Of a stretch of DNA of 64,000 nt, positions 19,045-28,644 are shown one piece after another. The translations under genes and the position numbers were made by a program. Position 1 is the stretch's first letter. Every line of letters starts with the position of its first letter. The notes below the pieces were generated by a model. The model saw only the letters and a list, made by a program, of their open reading frames with translations. It made no database searches and was not told the origin of the DNA. Source of the stretch: Streptomyces inusitatus (GTDB lineage: Bacteria; Actinomycetota; Actinomycetes; Streptomycetales; Streptomycetaceae); assembly GCF_014651115.1 (NCBI RefSeq), contig NZ_BMWG01000001.1:740840-804839 (forward strand), given 5' to 3'.

Positions 19045-20100
19045 GTGACTGTGATCGTGACCGAAAGCCTCAGCATGCGGTACCCACGGGTGACCGCTCT
19101 TGACCGGCTCTCCTTGGACATCGGACCGGGCGTGACCGGTCTGGTGGGCGCCAACGGAGCCGGCAAGTCGACATTGATCAAGATTCTTCTGGGGCTGTCG
19201 CCCGCCACGGAGGGCCGGGCCGCCGTGCTCGGCCTCGACGTCGCCACCAGCGGCGCCGCCATCCGTGAGCAGGTGGGCTACATGCCCGAGCACGACTGTC
19301 TGCCGCCCGACGTCTCGGCCACCGAGTTCGTCGTCCACATGGCGCGCATGTCAGGACTGCCCCCGGCCGCCGCCCGTGAGCGCACCGCGGACACCCTGCG
19401 CCACGTCGGCCTCTACGAAGAGCGCTACCGGCCCATCGGCGGCTACTCGACCGGCATGAAGCAGCGGGTCAAACTCGCCCAGGCGCTGGTCCACGACCCC
19501 CGGCTGGTCCTCCTGGACGAGCCCACCAACGGACTCGACCCGGTCGGCCGGGACGAGATGCTCGGACTGATCCGCCGCATCCACACCGACTTCGGCATAT
19601 CGGTCCTGGTCACCTCCCATCTGCTCGGCGAACTCGAACGCACCTGTGACCATGTCGTCGTCATCGACGGCGGCTCACTGCTGCGCTCCAGCTCCACCAG
19701 CGACTTCACCCGGATCACCACCACCCTCGCCGTCGAGGTCACCGACAGCGACGAACACCCCGACGGCACCGCCGCGCTCCGCGACAAGCTCACCGCGGCG
19801 GGAATCACCCTCCACGCGGGCACCGAGGAGGGACTCCCCGGAGCGGGCCATGTCCTCCTCCTCGAAGCGGCGGGCGAGGAGACCTACGACACGGTCCGCG
19901 ACACCGTGGCCGGCCTCGGCCTCGGTCTCGTCCGCATGGAACAGCGACGCCACCACATCGCGGAGGTCTTCCGCCCCGGCGGCGCGGACCGGGGCGCGGA
20001 GCGTGGCGTGGACCAGGCCGCGGACCAGGCCGTGGGCCAGGTCCCGGACCAAGTCGCGGGCCAGGGCACGGACCAGTCGACGGAGGCGCAGGCCCGATGA
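19045..20100 (+). CDS. ABC transporter ATP-binding protein (first of pair)
   Basis: The 351-residue ATPase has Walker A GANGAGKST, signature YSTGMKQRVKLAQA, Walker B LVLLDEPTNGLD and H-loop VTSHL. After about residue 215 comes the regulatory C-terminus seen in ABC-2 exporters. The last 35 residues are a low-complexity run rich in Asp-Gln and Gly-Gln pairs (DQAADQAVGQ) coded by imperfect repeats. It overlaps the following permease by ATGA (20097-20100). The four-gene operon ATPase-permease-ATPase-permease suggests one heteromeric exporter; the cargo is unknown. Confidence 0.92.
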   Translation: MTVIVTESLSMRYPRVTALDRLSLDIGPGVTGLVGANGAGKSTLIKILLGLSPATEGRAAVLGLDVATSGAAIREQVGYMPEHDCLPPDVSATEFVVHMARMSGLPPAAARERTADTLRHVGLYEERYRPIGGYSTGMKQRVKLAQALVHDPRLVLLDEPTNGLDPVGRDEMLGLIRRIHTDFGISVLVTSHLLGELERTCDHVVVIDGGSLLRSSSTSDFTRITTTLAVEVTDSDEHPDGTAALRDKLTAAGITLHAGTEEGLPGAGHVLLLEAAGEETYDTVRDTVAGLGLGLVRMEQRRHHIAEVFRPGGADRGAERGVDQAADQAVGQVPDQVAGQGTDQSTEAQAR

Positions 20101-20999
20101 GCACGCACACCCCGGGGCCCGCCCCCGAGACCACCCGTATCCACAACATCGGATACCGCAACTACGAGGGACGCCGGCTCGGCCGCGCCTATGTGCGCCG
20201 CTCGCTGTACTCGCAGTCCCTGCGCGGCGCGTACGGACTCGGCCGCTCGGCCAAGTCCAAGGTGCTGCCGATGATCCTCTTCGCGCTGATGTGCGTACCG
20301 GCGGCGATCGTCGTCGCGGTCGCCGTGGCCACCAAGGCCAAAGGGCTGCCGCTCGAATACACCTCGTACGCGATCTTCACTCAGCCGATCATCGGCCTCT
20401 ACCTCGCCTCCCAGGCGCCGCAGTCCGTCTCCCGCGACCTGAGGTTCAAGACGGTGCCGCTGTACTTCTCACGCCCGATCGAGCGGTCCGACTACGTACT
20501 CGCCAAATTCGCCGCGATGGCGTCCGCGCTGTTCATCCTCACCGGCATCCCCCTGGTGATCCTCTTCGCGGGCTCGCTGCTCGCCAAGATGGACTTCTCC
20601 GACCAGGCCGCCGGATTCGGCCAGGGCCTGGTCTCCGTGGCGCTGATGTCCGTGCTCTTCGGCGGCATCGCCCTGGTGCTCGCGGCGCTGACCCCCCGGC
20701 GGGGCTTCGGCGTCGCCGCCATCATCGCGACCCTGACGATCACCTCCGTCGCGGTCACCGTGATCCAGGAGATCGCCCGGGCCACCGACGCCCTCGATGT
20801 CATCGAGTGGTTCGGCCTCTTCTCGCCGACCACCCTGATCGACGGTGTGCAGACCGCCTTCCTCGGAGCCGTCTCGGGCTTCCCGGGCGGCCAGGGCCCG
20901 GGGACCGGAGTCGGCGTGATCTATCTGCTGACCGTCCTCGCGCTCATCGCCGGTTCGTACGCCGTCCTGATGCGCCGCTACCGGAAGGCCGGGCTGTGA
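20097..20999 (+). CDS. ABC-2 type permease (first)
   Basis: The 300-residue membrane protein has a ~60-residue cytoplasmic N-terminus (IHNIGYRNYEGRRLGRAY) and about six hydrophobic segments, including MILFALMCVPAAIVVAVAVA and GVIYLLTVLALIAGSYAV. This is the usual form of ABC-2 exporters. The ATG overlaps the upstream stop and the stop overlaps the next GTG, so all three are translationally coupled. It should form the channel for the adjacent ATPases. Confidence 0.88.
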   Translation: MSTHTPGPAPETTRIHNIGYRNYEGRRLGRAYVRRSLYSQSLRGAYGLGRSAKSKVLPMILFALMCVPAAIVVAVAVATKAKGLPLEYTSYAIFTQPIIGLYLASQAPQSVSRDLRFKTVPLYFSRPIERSDYVLAKFAAMASALFILTGIPLVILFAGSLLAKMDFSDQAAGFGQGLVSVALMSVLFGGIALVLAALTPRRGFGVAAIIATLTITSVAVTVIQEIARATDALDVIEWFGLFSPTTLIDGVQTAFLGAVSGFPGGQGPGTGVGVIYLLTVLALIAGSYAVLMRRYRKAGL

Positions 21000-21907
21000 C
21001 CACCATCAATATCGAGCACACCTCGCGGTGGTTCGGAAACGTCGTGGCCGTCAACGACGTCACCATGACCGTGGGCCCCGGCGTCACCGGCCTCCTCGGG
21101 CCCAACGGCGCGGGAAAGTCCACGCTCATCAATATGATGGGCGGCTTCCTCGCCCCCTCCACCGGCGCTGTCACCCTCGACGGCGCGCCGATCTGGCGCA
21201 ATGAGTCCGTTTACCGGCAGATCGGCGTCGTACCGGAGCGGGAGGCGATGTACGACTTCCTGACCGGCCGCGAATTCGTCGTCGCCAACGCGGAACTCCA
21301 CGGGCTGGGGGCGCGCCAGGCGCAGGCCGCGCTCGCCACCGTCGAGATGGAGTACGCCCAGGACCGCGCGATATCGACCTACAGCAAGGGCATGCGCCAG
21401 CGCGTGAAGATGGCGTCCGCCCTGGTCCACGACCCGTCCGTGCTGCTGCTCGACGAGCCCTTCAACGGCATGGACCCGCGCCAGCGCATGCAGCTGATGG
21501 ATCTGCTGCGGCGGATGGGCGCGACGGGCCGGACCGTGCTCTTCTCCTCGCACATCCTGGAGGAGGTCGAGCAGCTCGCCTCGCACATCGAGGTGATCGT
21601 GGCCGGACGCCACGCCGCGTCCGGCGACTTCCGCAAGATCCGCAGGCTGATGACGGACCGGCCGCACCGCTATCTCGTACGCTCCAGCGACGACCGGGCG
21701 CTCGCCGCCGCGCTGATCGCCGACCCGTCCACGGCCGGGATCGAGGTGGATCTCACCGAGGGCGGACTGCGCGTCCAGGCCGTCGACTTCGGACGCTTCA
21801 CCCAGCTGCTGCCCCGGGTGGCCCGTGAGCGGTCGATCCGTCTGCTGACGGTCTCCCCCTCGGACGAATCGCTCGAATCGGTCTTCTCCTACCTCGTATC
21901 GGCCTGA
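20996..21907 (+). CDS. ABC transporter ATP-binding protein (second of pair)
   Basis: The 303-residue ATPase begins at a GTG overlapping the permease stop (GTGA). It shows Walker A GPNGAGKST, signature YSKGMRQRVKMASA, Walker B VLLLDEPFNGMD and H-loop FSSHI. It is a paralogue of the ATPase at 19045-20100, and the two probably dimerise with each other. No SD is needed if translation is coupled. Confidence 0.92.
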   Translation: MTTINIEHTSRWFGNVVAVNDVTMTVGPGVTGLLGPNGAGKSTLINMMGGFLAPSTGAVTLDGAPIWRNESVYRQIGVVPEREAMYDFLTGREFVVANAELHGLGARQAQAALATVEMEYAQDRAISTYSKGMRQRVKMASALVHDPSVLLLDEPFNGMDPRQRMQLMDLLRRMGATGRTVLFSSHILEEVEQLASHIEVIVAGRHAASGDFRKIRRLMTDRPHRYLVRSSDDRALAAALIADPSTAGIEVDLTEGGLRVQAVDFGRFTQLLPRVARERSIRLLTVSPSDESLESVFSYLVSA

Positions 21908-21923
21908 AAGGAGCTGTGACGTC

Positions 21924-22643
21924 ATGTACAACCCCACAGTCGCCCGGCTCACCTACCGGGCCGTGCTCGGCAGGCGGCGCGCGGCGATCCTGTTCATCCT
22001 CCCCGCCCTGCTGCTGGTCATGGCGGTCGCCGTCCGCAGCTTCAACGGCGCGGACGATCAGATCGCCGCCAGTCTGCTCGGCGGATTCGGCATCGCCGCG
22101 ATGGTGCCGCTGATCGGTGTGATCGCCGGCACCGGCGCCATCGGACCCGAGATCGACGACGGCTCGATCGTCTATCTGCTCTCCAAGCCGTTGAAACGCT
22201 CCAGCATCATCTTCACCAAGCTGATCGTCGCGATCGCCGTGACGATGGCCTTCTCCGCGATCCCGATGCTCATCGCCGGCTTCGTCCTCAACGGCAACGG
22301 CCAGCAGATCGCCATCGCCTACACCGTGGCGGCGCTCGTCGCCTCGATCGCCTACAGCGCCGTCTTCCTGCTGCTCGGCACGGTCAGCAGGAACGCGGTC
22401 GTCATCGGCCTCATCTACGCCATCGTCTGGGAGAGCGTCTTCGGCAGCCTGGTCGAGGGCGCGCGCACCCTGAGCGTGCAGCAGTGGGCGCTCGCCCTCG
22501 CCGAGGACATCGCGGGCGAGGGGCTGGTCGGCTCGGACGTCGGACTGCCGCTCGCGATCGTGCTGCTGGCCTCCGTCACCACCCTCGCGACCTGGTACGC
22601 GGGACGGAAACTGCGCGTGCTGAAGCTCGCCGGCGAGGAGTAG
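21924..22643 (+). CDS. ABC-2 type permease (second)
   Basis: The 239-residue membrane protein has about six hydrophobic segments (AAILFILPALLLVMAVAV near the start) and a cytoplasmic GPEIDDGSIVYLLSKPLKR loop typical of ABC-2 permeases. ATG 21924 follows GAAAGGAGCTGTGACGTC, a good SD. It ends the four-gene exporter operon and is followed by a hairpin terminator. Confidence 0.88.
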   Translation: MYNPTVARLTYRAVLGRRRAAILFILPALLLVMAVAVRSFNGADDQIAASLLGGFGIAAMVPLIGVIAGTGAIGPEIDDGSIVYLLSKPLKRSSIIFTKLIVAIAVTMAFSAIPMLIAGFVLNGNGQQIAIAYTVAALVASIAYSAVFLLLGTVSRNAVVIGLIYAIVWESVFGSLVEGARTLSVQQWALALAEDIAGEGLVGSDVGLPLAIVLLASVTTLATWYAGRKLRVLKLAGEE

Positions 22644-22660
22644 GACTCCCTCGCGCCCGG

Positions 22661-22702
22661 CGTCGGCCCCCGCTTCCCCCGCCCGGGGGACGGGGGCCGA
22701 CG
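22661..22702 (+). terminator. Hairpin terminator of the ABC operon
   Basis: A perfect 12-bp stem, CGTCGGCCCCCG at 22661-22672 against CGGGGGCCGACG at 22691-22702, lies 18 bases after the last permease stop. The loop itself contains a C-run facing a G-run and may extend the structure. Confidence 0.75.
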
Positions 22703-22719
22703 CGCGTCCCACCCGGGGC

Positions 22720-22733
22720 ATCCCCTAGGGGAT
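22720..22733. promoter_or_regulatory. Perfect palindrome ATCCCCTAGGGGAT
   Basis: A 14-bp perfect palindrome lies 123 bases before the next ATG, in the promoter region of the F420-reductase-like gene. Its CCCTAGGG core is shared with 18959-18966 upstream of the ABC operon. An operator is likely; its regulator is unknown. Confidence 0.45.
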
Positions 22734-22856
22734 CCTCATGGAGACCTGGTTCAGAGGGAGTTCGGGGGTGCGGCTCGGGGATTAGGCCCAAGGCCCCTGC
22801 CGGCTGGTCCTGTTGACCGATGGCCGGGCCCGGTGGGTGCGCCTAACGTCACCGGC

Positions 22857-23492
22857 ATGACGAACATCGGATTCATCGGTACGGGAAATGTGGCGCGTGC
22901 GGTCGCCGCCAAGGCGGCCGCCGTCGGCCATGACGTGGTACTCGGTTCACGCGCTCCCGGCGACAGGGAGGGGCTGGGTCTGCCCGTCGTCTCCGTCGGG
23001 GACGCCATCGCCCACGGCGACATCGTCGTCAACGCCACGCCCGGCACCGAGTCGCTCGCCCTGCTGGCGCCGTTCGCGTCGGCGCTCCAGGGGAAGATCC
23101 TGCTCGACATCGCCGTCGGGCTCACCGCCGACCTGGGTCTCGCCCACCCCAACTCCAGCGTCGCCGAAGAGCTTCAGGAGGCCCTTCCCGGCACCCCGGT
23201 GGTGAAGACCCTGTGCACCATGGACGCGGCGGTCATGGTCGAGCCGGACCGGCTCACCGGCCCCAGCACCGTCTTCCTCTCCGGGGACGACGCCGGGGCG
23301 AAGGCGAGGGTGGGGCGGCTGCTCGGCGACTTCGGCTGGCCCGAGGACTCCCGTACCGACCTCGGAGGCATCGCCACCGCGCGCGGTCAGGAGCATCTGG
23401 CGCTGCTCTTCATCGGGGTGGCGGGCGCGCTCGGCTCCCATGTCTTCAACTTCCGGCTGGTGCCGGACGCGCCGGGGCGTCGCACCGGCTGA
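22857..23492 (+). CDS. NADPH-dependent F420 reductase-like / NAD(P)-binding oxidoreductase
   Basis: The 211-residue protein begins with a Rossmann motif (MTNIGFIGTGNVARAVAAKA) followed by VVLGSRAPG and VVNATPGTESL, the layout of the F420-NADP oxidoreductase (Fno) and NADP oxidoreductase family. It lacks the C-terminal dimerisation domain of longer imine reductases. ATG 22857 has no SD and may be leaderless. A role in moving hydride between NADPH and F420 is plausible; a wider NADP role cannot be excluded. Confidence 0.82.
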   Translation: MTNIGFIGTGNVARAVAAKAAAVGHDVVLGSRAPGDREGLGLPVVSVGDAIAHGDIVVNATPGTESLALLAPFASALQGKILLDIAVGLTADLGLAHPNSSVAEELQEALPGTPVVKTLCTMDAAVMVEPDRLTGPSTVFLSGDDAGAKARVGRLLGDFGWPEDSRTDLGGIATARGQEHLALLFIGVAGALGSHVFNFRLVPDAPGRRTG

Positions 23493-23540
23493 GCCGGAGG
23501 GCGAGGGGCCGGGGAATCGTTTCCCCTTGTACGCGGAGGG

Positions 23541-24356
23541 TCAGCCCCGCAACAGGGCTTCCAGGGTGAGCGCGATGCCGTCCTCGTCATTGGCGGCGGT
23601 CACATCCGTGGCCACGGCCTTCAGACCGGGGTGGGCGTTGGCCATCGCCACTCCCCGGGCCGCCCAGCCGAACATCGGTATGTCGTTGGGCATGTCGCCG
23701 AAGGCGATCGTGTCCGCCGCCCGAAGGCCGAGGCGACGGGAGGCCAGGGAGAGCCCGGTGGCCTTGGAGAGCCCCAGCGGGAGGATCTCCACGATCCCCG
23801 GACCGGCCACCACCACATCCACCAGACCGCCGACGGTCTCCTTGCCCGCCTTGGCGAGGGCGTCGTCGTCGAGGGTGGGGTGCTGGATGTAGATCTTGTT
23901 CAGCGGGGCCGCCCAGATCTCCGCCGGATCGCTGAGGGCGACATGGGGGAGCGGGCCGTCATGAACCGCGTATCCCGCGCTGACCAGCACCTCGCCGTCG
24001 AGCCCGTCCCGGCTGGCGGCGAGGTGCAGCGGGCCGACCTCCGCCTCCAGCTTGGCCAGGGCCAGCCCGGCGAGCTGCCGGTCCAGGGTCAGCGAGGTCA
24101 GCAGCCGCCGCTCTCCCGCGTGGTAGAGCTGAGCGCCCTGCGCGCAGATCGCGAGCCCCTTGTACCCGAGATCGTCCAGTATCGGCCGGGTCCAGGGCGC
24201 TGAGCGCCCGGTCACCACGATGTGCGTGGCACCCGCCGCGGTGGCCGCGGCGAGCGCTTCGCGGGTGCGCCGCGAGACGGTGCCGTCGCTCCGCAGCAGG
24301 GTGCCGTCGAGGTCGGTGGCGATCAGCCGGTACGGGAAGGAGGGCGCGGGGCTCAC
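23541..24356 (-). CDS. HAD-superfamily (Cof/IIB) phosphatase next to serS
   Basis: The 271-residue protein has motif [15 protein letters not shown], motif II IVVTGRS, the motif III lysine region GLSKATGL and motif [15 protein letters not shown]. It is a paralogue of the HAD gene at 14009-14878. Its GTG start at 24356 overlaps the serS stop as GTGA, so it is translated in coupling with serS. The substrate is unknown. Confidence 0.9.
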   Translation of the reverse strand: MSPAPSFPYRLIATDLDGTLLRSDGTVSRRTREALAAATAAGATHIVVTGRSAPWTRPILDDLGYKGLAICAQGAQLYHAGERRLLTSLTLDRQLAGLALAKLEAEVGPLHLAASRDGLDGEVLVSAGYAVHDGPLPHVALSDPAEIWAAPLNKIYIQHPTLDDDALAKAGKETVGGLVDVVVAGPGIVEILPLGLSKATGLSLASRRLGLRAADTIAFGDMPNDIPMFGWAARGVAMANAHPGLKAVATDVTAANDEDGIALTLEALLRG

Positions 24357-25642
24357 TTGGCGATCGGCTCCAGGATCTCCCGGCCGCCGAGGTAGGGGCG
24401 GAGCACCGGAGGCACCCGCACCGAGCCGTCGGCCAGCTGGTGGTTCTCCAGGATGGCCACGATGGTGCGCGGTACGGCGCAGAGCGTGCCGTTCAGCGTC
24501 GCCAGCGGCTGGACCGTCTTCTTGCCGTCGGCGCTCTCGCGCATCCGGACCGACAGCCGGCGGGCCTGGAAGCTGTCGCAGTTCGACGCCGAGGTCAGCT
24601 CGCGGTACTTGCCCTGGGTCGGGATCCACGCCTCGCAGTCGTACTTGCGGGAGGCGGAGGAGCCGAGGTCGCCGGTGGCCACGTCGATCACCTGGAAGGG
24701 CAGCTCAAGGCTGGTCAGCCACTGCTTCTCCCACTCCAGCAGCCGCAGGTGCTCGGCCTCGGCGTCCTCCGGGGCGACGTACGAGAACATCTCGACCTTG
24801 TCGAACTGGTGCACACGGAAGATGCCCCGGGTGTCCTTGCCGTACGTCCCGGCCTCACGGCGGAAGCACGGGGAGAAGCCGGCGTACCGCAGCGGCAGCT
24901 TCTCGGCCTCGATGATCTCGTCCATGTGGTACGCGGCGAGCGGGACCTCGGAGGTGCCGACCAGGTAGTAGTCGTCCTTCTCCAGGTGGTAGACGTTCTC
25001 CGCGGCCTGGCCGAGGAAGCCGGTGCCCTCCATGGCGCGCGGGCGGACCAGCGCCGGGGTGAGCATCGGGATGAAGCCGGCCTCGGTGGCCTGCGCGATC
25101 GCCGCGTTGACCAGCGCCAGCTCCAGCAGGGCCCCGACACCGGTGAGGTAGTAGAAGCGCGAGCCCGACACCTTGGCGCCGCGCTCGACGTCGATGGCGC
25201 CCAGCGACTCGCCCAGCTCCAGATGGTCCTTGGGCTCGAAGCCCTCGGCCGCGAAGTCGCGGACGGTGCCGTGCGTCTCCAGGACGACGAAGTCCTCCTC
25301 GCCGCCGACCGGAACGTCCTCGTGGACGATGTTGCCCAGCAGGAGGAGAAGCCGGCGGGCCTCCTCGTCGGCCTCGTGCTGCTCGGCGTCGGCGGCCTTG
25401 ACGTCGGCCTTCAGCTGCTCGGCCTTCTTCAGCAGCTCGGCGCGCTCCTCGGGAGCGGCCTTGGGGATGAGCTTGCCGAGCTGCTTCTGCTCGGAGCGCA
25501 GCTCGTCGAAGCGGAGCCCTGACGACCTGCGCCGCTCATCGGCGGAGAGCAGGGCGTCGACGAGGTCGACGTCCTCTCCACGGGCGCGCTGGGAGGCGCG
25601 GACACGGTCGGGGTCCTCACGGAGCAGGCGAAGGTCAATCAC
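24353..25642 (-). CDS. serS: Seryl-tRNA synthetase
   Basis: The 429-residue enzyme has the N-terminal coiled-coil tRNA-binding arm (about residues 30-105, [19 protein letters not shown]) and the class II catalytic core, with motif 2 as [19 protein letters not shown] and motif 3 near the C-terminus ([20 protein letters not shown]). It charges tRNA-Ser in the cytoplasm. The start is GTG 25642. Its 5' region is the 570-base DnaA-box-rich gap up to pheA. tRNA-Ser(UGA) lies in the same window at 44445. Confidence 0.98.
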   Translation of the reverse strand: MIDLRLLREDPDRVRASQRARGEDVDLVDALLSADERRRSSGLRFDELRSEQKQLGKLIPKAAPEERAELLKKAEQLKADVKAADAEQHEADEEARRLLLLLGNIVHEDVPVGGEEDFVVLETHGTVRDFAAEGFEPKDHLELGESLGAIDVERGAKVSGSRFYYLTGVGALLELALVNAAIAQATEAGFIPMLTPALVRPRAMEGTGFLGQAAENVYHLEKDDYYLVGTSEVPLAAYHMDEIIEAEKLPLRYAGFSPCFRREAGTYGKDTRGIFRVHQFDKVEMFSYVAPEDAEAEHLRLLEWEKQWLTSLELPFQVIDVATGDLGSSASRKYDCEAWIPTQGKYRELTSASNCDSFQARRLSVRMRESADGKKTVQPLATLNGTLCAVPRTIVAILENHQLADGSVRVPPVLRPYLGGREILEPIAK

Positions 25643-26212
25643 CCCACCAGGCTACCGGTGCGGACTCTCCGCCCGGCCACTCGTTATAGCCTTGCGCGGC
25701 TTTTCGCCCCAATTGATGCACTTTGCGAAGAAAGGGAAGGTGATCCGGAATCAATGGGAGGAGCGTCAAGTAAACACCATCCCATTCGCTGGAACGGGGC
25801 AGTCGCCCGAGGCCGAAATTGACCGTTATCCCTTGTGGAGTGCGGGACTTGGGTCGCTCTTGTCCACAGGGATGTGCACTTCCGAAGAGTTATCCACAGC
25901 CTGTGCGGAAAAGTTGTGGATGGTGAGAGTGATCTTTCACCGTCCGGCACGCGGGGCCTGGGATTCCTCTCCCAAACCCGTCGCACCCACTCATTCGGGT
26001 GGGAATTGCTCGCTCCAAAGAGTTGATCAATGAAAAGAAGGTGACAAGACGGTGGCGGGACCCCTGGCGGACCTGTGGAGAGGGGTGGGGTGAACAGGCC
26101 GATTTGTCGATGTCGTGGAGCTTGGGTTGTCGACTTGTCCCCAGGTCGAGGACAAAGCCTGTGGATAACTCTGTGGATGCCGAAAATCAGCAGGTAGGAC
26201 AGTTGGCCGAGG
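25643..26212. other. Large non-coding gap with DnaA-box cluster, upstream of serS
   Basis: This 570-base gap is lower in GC than its surroundings and has no credible gene. It holds three perfect DnaA boxes: TTGTCCACA at 25860-25868, TTATCCACA at 25890-25898, and TGTGGATAA at 26160-26168 (minus strand). Weaker copies lie at 25915-25923, 26135-26143 (TTGTCCCCA) and 26172-26180. The serS promoter must also lie here. Confidence 0.75.
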
Positions 26213-27151
26213 TCAGGCGCGGCCGTCCATCGAGCGCACCAGCCAGTCCGACGCCGCCGTGAACTCCTCGTCCGAGGTGCCCAGCCGCGGCGGCTCCACC
26301 TCCTCGGGGGACACCCCCGCGCGGGGGTAGGAGCCGAGGAACCGCACCTGCGGGCAGATCCGCTTCAGCCCCATGAGCGCCTCCGCGACCCGACGCTCGG
26401 AGATGTGTCCCTCCGCGTCCACGGCGAAGCAGTAGTTGCCGATGCCCGCTCCGGTGGGCCGGGACTGGATCAGCATCAGATTGACGCCGCGCACGGCGAA
26501 CTCCTGGAGCAGTTCGAGCAGTGCTCCCGGCCGGTCGTCCCCGCCCAGCCAGATGACCACGGACGTCTTGTCCGCGCCGGTCGGCGCGGCGGGTCTGGCG
26601 GGCCTGCCCACCAGGACGAACCGGGTCTCCGCGTTCTTCGCGTCGTGGATCTCGGTCACCAGCGGCTCCAGGCCGTAGGTGGCCGCCGCGAACTCGCCCG
26701 CGAAGGCCGCGTCGTACTTCCCCTCCTGCACCAGCCGCGCGCCGTCGGCGTTCGACGCGGCGGACTCCCACAGCGCGTCCGGCAGATGCGTCCGCAGCCA
26801 GTTGCGCACCTGGGGCTGGGCCACCGGGTGCCCGGTCACGGTCTTGATCGAGGACAGCTCGGTGCCCGGGCGCACCAGCAGCGCGAAGGCGATCGGCAGC
26901 AGCACCTCGCGGTAGATCATCAGCGGCTCGCCGGCCGCCAGCTCGTCGAGGGTCGCGGTGACACCGCCCTCCACGGAGTTCTCGATCGGCACGAGGGCGG
27001 CGGCGGCGTCCCCGTTGCGCACGGCGTCGAGCGCGGCGGGCACGGACACCATCGGCACGAGCTCCCGGGTGGCGGCCTCCGGCAGCGTACGGAGGGCGGC
27101 CTCGGTGAAGGTGCCCTCGGGGCCCAGATACGTGTAGCGCGTGGCTGACAT
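26213..27151 (-). CDS. pheA: Prephenate dehydratase
   Basis: The 312-residue enzyme begins RYTYLGPEGTFTEAAL and has VPIENSVEGGV, the catalytic TRF motif (AETRFVLVG) and a C-terminal ACT domain (GALLELLQEFAVRGVNL, then QSRP in place of the usual ESRP). It decarboxylates and dehydrates prephenate to phenylpyruvate for phenylalanine; the ACT domain gives feedback control by Phe. There is no chorismate mutase domain, as is usual for actinobacteria. ATG 27151 is separated from the next operon by a terminator. Confidence 0.96.
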   Translation of the reverse strand: MSATRYTYLGPEGTFTEAALRTLPEAATRELVPMVSVPAALDAVRNGDAAAALVPIENSVEGGVTATLDELAAGEPLMIYREVLLPIAFALLVRPGTELSSIKTVTGHPVAQPQVRNWLRTHLPDALWESAASNADGARLVQEGKYDAAFAGEFAAATYGLEPLVTEIHDAKNAETRFVLVGRPARPAAPTGADKTSVVIWLGGDDRPGALLELLQEFAVRGVNLMLIQSRPTGAGIGNYCFAVDAEGHISERRVAEALMGLKRICPQVRFLGSYPRAGVSPEEVEPPRLGTSDEEFTAASDWLVRSMDGRA

Positions 27152-27256
27152 ACGGTCACCCTAATGCGGCCGGGGACACCCCAGGACCGGTACGCCGACA
27201 GACGACCGCCACCGGCCGGCCAGCGGCCCGCCAGTGCGCGCCGAGGGCCCTGCCCA

Positions 27257-27300
27257 CGCGGGTAAGGGGCGCCCGCAAGGGAGGCCGCCCCTTACCCGCG
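27257..27300 (-). terminator. Terminator of the copper operon
   Basis: A perfect 15-bp stem, CGCGGGTAAGGGGCG at 27257-27271 against CGCCCCTTACCCGCG at 27286-27300, lies just after the stop of the DyP peroxidase gene on the minus strand. Flanking GAGGGCC/GGCCCTC bases can extend it. Confidence 0.8.
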
Positions 27301-27311
27301 CACGGCCCTCC

Positions 27312-28637
27312 TCAGGACTCCAGCAGCCGCTGGCCCACGTACTCGCCCTCCCGCGCGCCGCCCGGCACCACGAACAGCCCGCTCGCCTCGTGGCGCAGGA
27401 ACGGCGAGAGCGCGTCCCCCCGGTCGAGCTTGCGCTGCACCGGCACGAAGCCGCGCAGCGGGTCCGCCTGCCAGCAGATGAAGAGCAGACCGGCGTCCGG
27501 CGTCCCGTCGGCCCCGATGCCGTCGTGGTACGAGAACGGCCGCCGCAGCATCGCGGCCCCGCCGTTCTGCTCCGGGGCGGAGATCCGGGCGTGCGCGTTG
27601 GCCGCGATGACCGGCTTCCCGTCCGGACCCAGCTCGTCGAGGGCGAGCGGGGTGCTCTCGCCGCCGCCGGTCAGCGGCGCGCCGTCGGACTTCCGCCGTC
27701 CGATGACGCCCTCCTGCTTCGCGGTCGAAAGGCGCTCCCAGTCGTCCAGCAGCATCCGGATACGGCGTACGACCGCGTAGGAGCCGCCCGTCAGCCAGCC
27801 GTGCTCGGTGCCTGCGGGAACGAAGATCCGCCGGTCGAAGTCCGGCTCGGAGGGCTTGGGGTTGTTGGTGCCGTCGATCTGGCCCATCAGATTGCGGGTG
27901 GTCATCGGGCGGGCGGTGGCGCCGGGCGCGCGGTTGAAGCCGTTCATCTGCCAGCGCACCCGGGCCGTGTCCCCCGCCGCCTTCTGGATCGCGCGCAGCG
28001 CGTGGAAGGCGACCAGCCCGTCGTCCGCCCCGATCTGCACCCACAGATCGCCCTCCGAGCGTCTGGGGTCCAGCCGGTCGGCGGAGAAGGGGGGCAGCGG
28101 GTCGAGCCCGGCGGGCCGCCGGGCCGTCAGCCCCGTACGCCCGAAGAAGGTACGGCCGAATCCGAAGGTGACGGTCAGCGAGGAGGGACCGGCGTCCAGC
28201 GCGACGCCGGTGTCCTCCCGGGAGGCCGGACGGCCCGCCATCAGCTCCGCCGCCAGCGCCGACCAGCGGCGCATCAGCGCCGCCGCCTCCTTGCGGCCCG
28301 CGCCGGGGGACAGGTCGAAGGCGATCAGATGGCCGCTGGACTGCATCGCGGTGGTGATGCCGGGCTGGTGCTCGCCGTGGAAGGCGACCACACCGGAGCC
28401 GACCGTGCTGAGCGCGGTCGGGGCGGCGTCGGCCGCGGCGGCGTGCGCCGCGGCCCCGCCCGCCGCGCCCAGCGCCAGACCGGCCGCGCCCGCCGCACCG
28501 GCGGTGCCGAGCAGCCGCCGCCTGGAGACGCCCGCCGGAGCCGGGGCCCCGGCGGCCCCGGCGGCTCCGGGGCCGCCGTCGCTCGGCCCGGGGTTCTCCG
28601 GCCGCGCGGCCTGCTGCTTCAATGCCTCAGCTTTCAT
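27312..28637 (-). CDS. dtpA: Tat-exported DyP-type heme peroxidase (DtpA/EfeB type)
   Basis: The 441-residue protein has a Tat signal (SRRRLLGT at about 38-45, then a hydrophobic Ala/Gly stretch), the DyP motif GxxDG as NLMGQIDGTNN, and a distal heme region near RRPFSYHDG. It decolourises dyes with H2O2 in vitro. In S. lividans the homologue DtpA, encoded with Sco and ECuC, takes part in copper delivery to the extracellular oxidase GlxA; the same gene order here supports that role. It starts 7 bases after the CopC-CopD stop and ends the operon. Confidence 0.93.
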   Translation of the reverse strand: MKAEALKQQAARPENPGPSDGGPGAAGAAGAPAPAGVSRRRLLGTAGAAGAAGLALGAAGGAAAHAAAADAAPTALSTVGSGVVAFHGEHQPGITTAMQSSGHLIAFDLSPGAGRKEAAALMRRWSALAAELMAGRPASREDTGVALDAGPSSLTVTFGFGRTFFGRTGLTARRPAGLDPLPPFSADRLDPRRSEGDLWVQIGADDGLVAFHALRAIQKAAGDTARVRWQMNGFNRAPGATARPMTTRNLMGQIDGTNNPKPSEPDFDRRIFVPAGTEHGWLTGGSYAVVRRIRMLLDDWERLSTAKQEGVIGRRKSDGAPLTGGGESTPLALDELGPDGKPVIAANAHARISAPEQNGGAAMLRRPFSYHDGIGADGTPDAGLLFICWQADPLRGFVPVQRKLDRGDALSPFLRHEASGLFVVPGGAREGEYVGQRLLES

Positions 28638-28644
28638 GAGCGGC

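Noticed and set aside
22720..22733. CsoR copper operator
   Set aside because: The G/C-flanked palindrome is reminiscent of one, but the downstream gene is not a copper gene and the copper operon 9 kb away lacks the motif.
25643..26212. This DnaA-box gap as oriC itself
   Set aside because: Too few boxes, and neither dnaA nor dnaN is adjacent; Streptomyces oriC has many more boxes between those two genes.
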